Shown: positions 56,801 through 64,000 of the stretch, one piece after another | Numbering within the stretch: the first letter of the stretch is position 1 | Layout of the letters: the number at the start of each line of letters is the position of its first letter | Source of the DNA: Progne subis subis | Taxonomy: Eukaryota; Chordata; Aves; Passeriformes; Hirundinidae | Direction: 5' to 3' | Assembly (NCBI GenBank): GCA_022316685.1 | Contig: JAKJHU010001559.1 | Coordinates: 1 to 64,000, forward strand | Length of the DNA: 64,000 bases | Notes under the pieces: model-generated | The model's input: the letters and a program-made list of their open reading frames with translations, nothing else | Databases searched by the model: none | Told to the model about the DNA's origin: nothing | Made by a program: the position numbers and the translations under genes

Positions 56801-59800
56801 CAGTTTGAAAATTGTAATTCTTTGTCTCATTAATTGCAGAGCTTCATAAATCTGCCCTACCTCTCTCAGAAGGTGCTCCAGGCCAATGGATGAATCATTG
56901 ATTTCATCAGAGAGGGCATCCAAGCGACTCAGCAATCAGCATTCCCTGTTTTTCCTGCTTTCTTTCTTGCCAGGATTTCAGACCATAACTCTGATAGTCT
57001 CTCCTCAGTTCTTCAAGGCGACCACAGGACAGCTCGTCCATAAAGACCTTCATCCACTGCAGGAAATATTTCTTGGTATCTGCTGGCTGGGCCTGGAAAG
57101 CCAAGGAATGATTTCATCAGTGGGTTGAGGGAAAGCTTCTCAAGTTGCTTTCTTCTTATTACTTTCTTCTCATTTTCAATTGCTGCGATGATGCTCAATG
57201 CTCTTGTTTTTCTCCTGCAAGCGAGTGAGTTCCTTGTCCTTTTTGCACCACTGGTACCACAGTTTTCCTTGAAGCGGCAGCAGCTGGGATTTGATCTCAG
57301 ACAGCTTCTCTTTCTTCAGAAGGTCCACCAGCTCCTTTGCCTTTGCTTTGGCTGTCACACATGCAGGTTGATCTATATCCACTAGGAATCCATGCTGGCG
57401 AGCTTTGTCAGCAGGCATCCAGCTAAATGTGGATTAGACCTTCAGGAGATCTCTGATATGTTGGTCAGCTGATCCATCAGTTCTGCTTCGTTTCTGTTCT
57501 TGATCCCTATTTTATGTTTTTGCTGGCTTGTCCAGTGCAACATTCTCTTTTTCCGAGAAGACAAATCAAAGGCCTTTGTGATGCACAGGTCCTGCAGAAG
57601 CTTTTTCCCCCTGCAGTCCATGTGCTTGAATCGGCACAAGAGCCACGTTGACAGCAGATATCTCCTGCAGGAACTGCAGCTGTGCTCCGTGATCCCTGGC
57701 ATCTCCATGCAGGTTGCAGAAAGCCACGCAGCACTCAAAGGTGTCATCGGGGCTTCCACGGGGGCAGTACCAGGCGATCTCCACCACCCCTTCCATCAGC
57801 AAACGCTCTCTGGTGCTGCCTCTGCAGTGGCGGTGGAAGAAAGTGTCGTGTTTGCGTTTGCTCAGCAGAGCGTTCAGGAGCTGAGACTTGGAAGAGGAGG
57901 CCGAGCTGCCAATGCGGATGAAGGACACGATGGGTGTCTGCGCCTGAAAGATGAGTTTGTTGTTGTAACTCTTTGCTCGGCCTCCTTTCCTGACTTCTCC
58001 GCCTCTTTCCAGCTCCTTTGGATTTGGCTGAGGGCGTAGAGCGGGAACTCAATGAGTGAAGTGCACGGGTTGGGCACCAGCAGAGGCAGCGCCAGTTGGC
58101 AGAAGGCCAGCTTGGTTGCAAGGGTCTGTCTCAGGAAGTCATCAGCACAATGGAAAATGGCCATCTGCAGGTCCATGGGGTGCACATGGCCGTCCCTGCT
58201 TGCACCTTCAGGGGCTGCTTCCTCCAAATCAGCAAAAAGTTCAAAGGAGTCTGAGTCTTGCTCTTGTCTGTGGTTTGTGGCAGGATGCAAGTTTTGGGTT
58301 GCTGTCATCCCAGCAAGTCAGATACCTCACCTGGTAATCCACAGTTAACAGCTTTTGCAGGAAGTAACATGGCAGTTCTGTGTCCTTGCTGGGCTGGCTG
58401 TCCTGCAGAGATATCTTGCAGATGGTGTAGAAATCTCCCATCCCCATTTTTCTTGGATAGTGACTTTCGAGTCCGAGGCACTTGAGCAACTGGAGGAACT
58501 CCTGGTTTGCAATGGCTTCATTTGCCTTGGATTCACCGCTGTTGACTTGGATTGGATTGACTGGGGGTTGAGGTGTTGAAAAGTATCTTCCAGGTCTCTG
58601 AGTATGTTCTGCATCCTCTCTTCATCCAATTTCTGATCCAAGCACCCACTGATCAAGGAATGCAAGTCCCGTTCCAGCCTCTCCCAGTCTGCCTCCACTG
58701 TGCTTTTGGAGGAGATTCTTTATCCGTGTGGACCACAAGCCTTTCATGTGATCTTCCATGAAAACTAATCGCTCCCTCTTCTGCTCAGGGGACAGCTCTT
58801 GACTTTCGGGTGTCACAGTCAGACCCAACAGCAGAAGGGAGGCCTCAGCTCTGTCGGCATCTTGCTCCTTCAGGTTCACGTACTCCTCATGTGCGCTGCC
58901 ATTTCCTTGGCCATGTACTGAATTTCTGGGTGTCCAAGGAGGTGCTGGAAAGTGCTGCTTTCCACCTGGTAGCCTGTGCTGCTCGCAATCAAGAGCACCA
59001 ACAGTTCCATGTCCTTCTGAGCCCGTTCCTGGAGAGACTGGAGGAAGGAATAAATGGCGAGGCTGCTGTCAGGGTGGCTTCTATCTTTGCTTCATGAATG
59101 GCAGAAGCAGAGCTTGCTGGTGCGTAGGTGACAGCATGGATGTGCTCCTTCATTTGCTGCAGTGTTTTGATGAGGTCTCCAAGCTCAGAGACTTTGGGAG
59201 ATGTGGGAAGTGGGTGCCCAGTCTGGAAGATCCATTGCATAATGAAGGAAGCCTCAGGGAAGTCCTTGACAGAGTAGATATGAGGGTCCAGGAGGCTTCT
59301 CAACATTACCTTGAGAGCTGGTGTTTTCTGGAGGTGACTCCTGGCAGCTGCGCACGATGTTCACCAGGAAGTCCTGCAGGGCTTTGTCTGACAGGCACAC
59401 GTTGATCCACACACTGGGGTTCCTGGTTCTTGCATTCAGATCATCTTTTAGCTCCATCAACGTGAGCAGCTTTCTCTCATCCACCGTCACCTCCCAGGCC
59501 TTCACAGTCCCCATGAAATCTCTGGCCTCTTGCACTGCAATATCTATTTCCTTCCCAAAAATGGTGCCAATGCTCTGATTTGTCAGCTCTTTGTACGCAT
59601 CCTAAGGGCTCTGCTCATCTGACCCACGGACTTAAAATCCCTGCTGTGTTGTACAGGATGACATCCCACACTGGGACCAGCTCAAAGCCACGGTCGATAA
59701 CACACCACGTTGTGTTATCAGACAGAGCCCCGTTTTCCACTGAGGAAGAGAAGCTGTGTCTGGTGGGCCCCCTGTGTTGACCACGGAGAGATGAATTGCT

Positions 59801-61052
59801 GTATGGGAGCTGTCTCCAGCTCTTCCCAGGACAGAAGCCTTTGAGCTGGATTTGGAAACATCCAGGGCCCGCAGCACTGGCCCTGAAGCACCCAGCTGGC
59901 CCTGACAAAGCTGTTCAGTGCTTCAGATGTTTGTCGCTTCATCTCTTCCCTCTGCTCGGCTCGGAATCCTTCTGTGGATGCCTTCCACCAGAATATCCCC
60001 CCAAAGTGGAGGCGACCCTGGTTTATGTGGGACCCAAACCTGCTGAAGAACCTCTCACACCTCTCCAGCAGGGGGGCCTTGTCTTCTGAGTGAAGCACAA
60101 AAGCTGCTCCATGTCTTGCAGCTCCTGCAGAGCCGCATCCGAGAGGCGAAGCTGATGTCTTTGGAAGTAGCAGGAGGCCAGAGGGATGTACTGGTACTTG
60201 GTGCAAAAGTAACTCTGCTCAGAGTGGGACTGGTGGGTGTCCTGTGACTGTGAGGAGCTGATCTTACTCTGCCTCCTCTCAGAATGACCCCAGAAGTGGC
60301 TTGGCAGAAACGCTCAGCTGAACCCCAGCTGCTCCATGGCCTTGGTGAAAGTGGATTCTGCTGCAGAGGAGGAGAACTCCTTCCTCTCAAGCAGCGATCC
60401 TTGCTCCGGACCAGTGAGCTGGAATCCCTCAGGAACCCTGAGGAGCTGCTCTCGCGTTGCCAGCACATCTTCAGGTCTGCTGGTTCTGTAGATGCCCTGC
60501 AGGGCCAGTCCCCCCGACGCCCGCCTCAGCACCTCTGTGTCAGGGATGTTCTCCATCCTGACTGCTGACAAATCCTGCTGCTCCAGCTGCTTCTGCATGC
60601 TCTCCAGCATATCCGCCAAGGGTTTCTTTGGTGGTGGCCAGAACTCTTTGGGAATCTCCATGGCTTGCCACAGAGTCTCTGCTTTCTTCCTTATAGCCTC
60701 CTGGCTTTGGCTGCTCTTGAGCATTTCAGTCAGATCCTTCAGGGCTTGTTTGGCCACTTCTTGTCTTTGCTTTGTCTTCTCCAAGTGCTCCTTCTGCACT
60801 CTTTGCGGTTGTTTCTCATCTGTTATTTTCAGGAGTTTCTGGAGTGCCTTTTTCTCCCAGGGGTGTCGTACCTCACACTCCAGCCTGAGGTAGTCTTTAT
60901 ATTCCAGATGTTGCAGGGCTTCTCTGCACTCAATTCCCAGGATCTGTGACACTTTGGGCAGCCAGTATCCAGCATCCAATCCTTCCTTCTCTAATTCCTG
61001 GCCAGGAGCTGTGCCTTTGTATCCCCCTCTGTGTGTCCTCCTGTGAAGCCAT
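53838..61052 (-). pseudogene. GVIN1-like pseudogene: VLIG copy C, full-length but heavily frameshifted
   Basis: Collinear with copy A from its ATG (61052) to its stop (53838-53840). N-terminus, MACPF-like FFSRFGSHINQG, degenerate GSSASSSKSQLL, true P-loop GIQSTGKST with DTEGL, and the CPFCGAVC cluster (reading CAPF-like after mutation near 54,235) can all be located, but over more than 20 separate frame fragments. The first lesion is a one-base deletion about eight codons after the start (acacagaggggg against acacaagaggggg). Most indels relative to A are deletions of 1-5 bases. Two stretches, about 57,640-57,960 and 56,500-56,690, are almost unchanged. Clear pseudogene unless the local assembly is poor. 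Confidence 0.9.
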
Positions 61053-61076
61053 GTCTGTGGAGGAAGAAAAGAGACT
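61053..61076 (-). promoter_or_regulatory. Splice acceptor in front of the copy C start
   Basis: Same pyrimidine tract and CCACAG|AC|ATG as in copy A; the acceptor has survived although the coding frame has not. Confidence 0.6.
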
Positions 61077-61895
61077 TTCCCTAAGGTGCTGTCAGAGGCT
61101 CCATTCTCCTGACAGAGGCCCTGCAGCAGCTGCAGCCCTGGGGATTGCTCCCACCCAGCTGCTGGAGCCCAGCCTGGGATGGCACAAGAGCCAGGGTCTC
61201 CTTCCCAGCACACTGGATGTGCCTGTTGCTTTCCTGTTTGCAGGATCAACCCTGAAATTGAGTGTGTATCCCAGAGAGAGCAGAGACAGCAAAGACACAA
61301 AGAGAAAAATACTGACACAGAGACAGACACACAGAGACACAAACACAGACACAGAAACACACAGCCTGCAATGGACGGTGCTGCCTTCACCATCACCCAC
61401 ATCCTCTCACCAGAACTCCCCAGTTCACAATTGCAGGCAGCCAGGGGCATTCCTGGCTCCCTGGAGCACTGGCACAGCCCCTGTGCCCATCCAACAGCCC
61501 TGCCTGCATCCTGCACCCTCTGCCCAGCCCCACACCTGCCCTGCTCACTGCCTGGCCCAGCCTGCTGCTCCCAGCACACGGAGGCACTGCTCACACACTG
61601 CCCCCATGGGCACCCCACACTCCCCAGACACACTCCCCCCATGCCCAGCACGGCCACACGGGCTCTGAGCTGTGCTCCTGCTCCAGCTGCCAGCACAGCC
61701 CCTCCCTCGCCCCACTCACGCCTCTTGCCAGGAGCTGCTTCCTGGCACACTCAGGGGGCCCAGACCAGTGCAGGGGCAAAATCCACCTTGTCCCTGCCCA
61801 CAGCTGTGCCTGGGGCATCCTGGTGGCCCATCAGGAGTGACTGGAGACTTTGGGAGCCCACTCAGAGAGGTGCCCTCCATGTTCTGCTGCTCATT
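61077..61895. other. Copy C upstream DNA paralogous to 7,879-8,700, no gene seen
   Basis: GC-rich non-coding sequence with the CACAGAGA repeat at 61,277-61,365. Confidence 0.55.
61277..61365. repeat. Degenerate ACACAGAGA simple repeat (copy C version)
   Basis: Paralogue of 8,079-8,168 with small length differences. Confidence 0.8.
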
Positions 61896-61901
61896 ACCAC
61901 A

Positions 61902-63071
61902 TGTCCTAGTGTGACTTTATTGTGCTTGTATCCCCAATCATCTGTTCTGTTTATGTTGGATATTTTGTTCTGTACCTTTAAGACTGGTTCTGAGAGCAAA
62001 GCAGGGAGAAGGAGAAGCACGGAGTTTGTTTTGAGAAACTGCATTCTCTCCTACATGTTGCTGTGTGTCATTTGGTTTCACACTGTATTTCATTTTTATA
62101 TTTGGTTTTATAATGGTTTCTTCTGTACTCCCCTGTTCCCTTGAAAACATCCCAAAGTTTGTCCCTGCCCTTTTTCCCTGCCCATTCTCCCACACTCTTC
62201 CCTGTCCCCTTCCTGGAATGTAATCCAACCCTGTTCCACTCCCACCTTATCCCTGATTGGGTATTGTCTTGTCCCCGCTTTTAGCCCCTTCCCTGGATAT
62301 AAGTCCTACACCATGCAGCCCTAGCCCTCTCTTGGTGTGGGCAGTGAGATGGGGCTCCTGACCCAGGCTGGGGCAGGACCAGAGAAGAAAGACTGAATAA
62401 CGCCCTGGCTTCTCCCCAGAACAAGTGCAGACCTTCCTTTGCCATCAACGGGATCTTGCTCTGGCTCCTCAGGGAAAGGTTCTTGGCCCCTGTGGAAACA
62501 CTTCCAACTGCGGTTTGTCTCTCGAGCTATCTGGGGCAAGAACGGAGCCAGAGAGCTCTGAGAGAGAAACAAGCTACACCTTCCAGCTCCTGGACTGTGT
62601 TCGTCTGAAGCACGGACAGACAGCTGGAGAGAGATCTCTCTATTTTTAGTTAGTTTAGCTAGCTGAGGCAGAGAAGCTCCCTGGACAGTTTTGTCCTCTT
62701 TTTCTTGGCACTGTTTAGATATGCTCTGGACTGAAAAACCCAGAAGAGCAGCAGGAGCTCGTACCTGTGGCCCACTGGACCCTGGAAGGCATTTTCCTGT
62801 GCCGGAGGAACTGATAGGAGACTGAGTGAGCCCAGCTAACCCACAGCAAGGACTTTCTCAATTTGTGACCTCACTTCAGAACGAGACGTTTTATTGTTTC
62901 ATATTATTCATTCTTTTTGCTTGTGGGCACTTTGTTGGTCAAATAAATAGTTTGTTCCACTTTTCTCTGAGGAGATTTTCTCCCGGACCGATTGGGGAGG
63001 AGGCTGTTTGGGTTTGCTTCCCAGAAGGACCTATTCAGAGGCTTTCTCCCAGATTTGGCCTAAACTAGGAG
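61902..63071 (+). mobile_element. 1.17 kb solo LTR inserted upstream of copy C
   Basis: Starts TGTCCTAGTG and is flanked by ACCACA on both sides (61896-61901 and 63072-63077). Copies A and the array host segments show the uninterrupted site (cattagcacagagggtctc). GGATATAAGTCC near 62,297 and AAATAAATAG near 62,942 are promoter and polyadenylation candidates. Both ends resemble the 656 bp LTR at 17,851, which suggests a related family. Confidence 0.75.
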
Positions 63072-63077
63072 ACCACA

Positions 63078-64000
63078 GAAGGTCTCATCAGCCAAGTGCC
63101 CATTGGTGACTATCTGGGCCACAGCCACCACAAAGACACTGAGCTTAAAATCTCTGGTGACAGGAGGAAAAGTGCCAGAAAACCTTCAGCCCTGGCCGTG
63201 GTAGAAGCAGAGTTCAGGCTGCTCAGGGGCAAGTTACACAGGGCCTGTGGGAAACAGGTCTAAAATGTGCTGGGGTCCATCAGTGCTGGTCCTTTTGACT
63301 GAAACACCCTGAAGGACAAGTCAGTCATGGGTCACAACCAGTACAGGCTCAGGAGGGAGATGTCCTTCTTGTCACACTGAATTTCCTTTTATAACACATT
63401 AACTCTCAGAGCTGATCAAGGGCAGCCAGTTAACGTGAGCTTTTCACAATTCAGTAAAACTTTCAGTCCTGCCTCTCCCAGGATCCCTGTGTGGCCCTTC
63501 TGAAGTACTAAGGCCGGAGGAACAGGCCCTGACTGAGGCCAGAACAACAGGCCCTGAGCCAAAGTTGATCTCTAGATGAACCTTCAACCTAAAATTTATA
63601 TATATTCATAATTAACAAACTATCTATAGCAATAGGATCTATGTGACCCTTCATTGGCAAAACATTCATTTACTTTTCCATATTTAGAAATTGGACGCAT
63701 GGCCTTTCTTGGGGCTGTAGGGGAAGACAAATCCCTTGGTTCCCCCTTGATCCCTGGCCAGGCTTCAGGAATAACCCAAGAGCAGAATGAAACCAGATGT
63801 TCCTGCACTGGAAGAGGTGTCAGCTTGTTTATTCAATGTTATAAAAGCTGGGATCTCTCACAGCAAGGCTGAAGCCCATCTGCCTTCATCTGGAAGCACC
63901 ACAGGAATTGCCAGTTTATACCAGGAGGGCCTCCCCAGCTGATGTGTGCATCTGGAGGACGGTAAAGTCTGAGGGTAACTGGTGATGAATCTTTCTTAAT
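63078..64000. other. Copy C upstream DNA paralogous to 8,700-9,640, no gene seen
   Basis: Continues the host segment and includes the minus-strand TATA/AATAAA pair near 63,815-63,925. The window ends before the region that would hold copy C's CpG island. Confidence 0.55.

Noticed and set aside
60314..61750. 478-codon minus-strand frame covering the copy C N-terminus and beyond
   Set aside because: It runs through the splice acceptor and intron-like flank with low-complexity residues, then enters VLIG codons in a shifted frame; a fortuitous fusion.
61179..62144. 321-codon plus-strand frame
   Set aside because: Crosses the CACAGAGA repeat, GC-rich flank and the LTR boundary, so it cannot be an ancestral gene.

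Overview
The window looks like nuclear DNA of a bird, most likely a songbird. Evidence: CR1 LINE fragments, short LTR retroelements of avian type, and a cluster of very large interferon-inducible GTPase (VLIG/GVIN) genes whose coding sequence sits in one giant exon. No bacterial, plasmid or phage gene organisation is present.

Layout. Three VLIG copies lie head-to-tail, all on the minus strand. Copy A (526-7854) is nearly full length (2,442 codons) and is interrupted only by two one-base indels about 195 bp apart. Behind its start codon are a good splice acceptor, a roughly 4.6 kb stretch that I read as an intron, and a CpG-rich block (about 11,990-12,480) with a minus-strand splice donor. Perfect ISRE and GAS motifs lie just upstream of that block, as expected for an interferon-driven promoter. 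Copy B (25,930-32,059) has lost its first ~400 codons, has at least four frameshifts, and has a premature stop. Its paralogous CpG block (about 48,450-48,950) keeps the donor but has damaged ISRE and GAS motifs. Copy C (53,838-61,052) is shattered into more than 20 reading-frame fragments, mostly by small deletions.

Mobile DNA. Copy A's upstream region carries a 5.4 kb ERV-L-like provirus (13,076-18,506) that keeps recognisable gag, protease, RT, RNase H and integrase. It is closed by at least 11 in-frame stops in pol but has almost no frameshifts, a pattern suggesting G-to-A DNA editing. A 389 bp solo LTR (10,281-10,669) is absent from the paralogous site. Between B's coding remnant and its CpG block is a 13.3 kb tandem array (32,061-45,374): six ~1.63 kb LTRs alternating with five ~674 bp pieces of VLIG upstream DNA. 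Two units have been duplicated again as a 4,635 bp higher-order repeat. Other LTRs lie at 23,602-24,222, 51,282-52,000 and 61,902-63,071, and a CR1 copy lies at 50,213-50,756.

Interpretation. This is a birth-and-death immune gene cluster. One copy may still be usable if its two indels are assembly errors. The other two are decaying, remodelled by LTR insertion, LTR-LTR recombination and probably local gene conversion. All function assignments rest on sequence motifs and family knowledge; no search was run.
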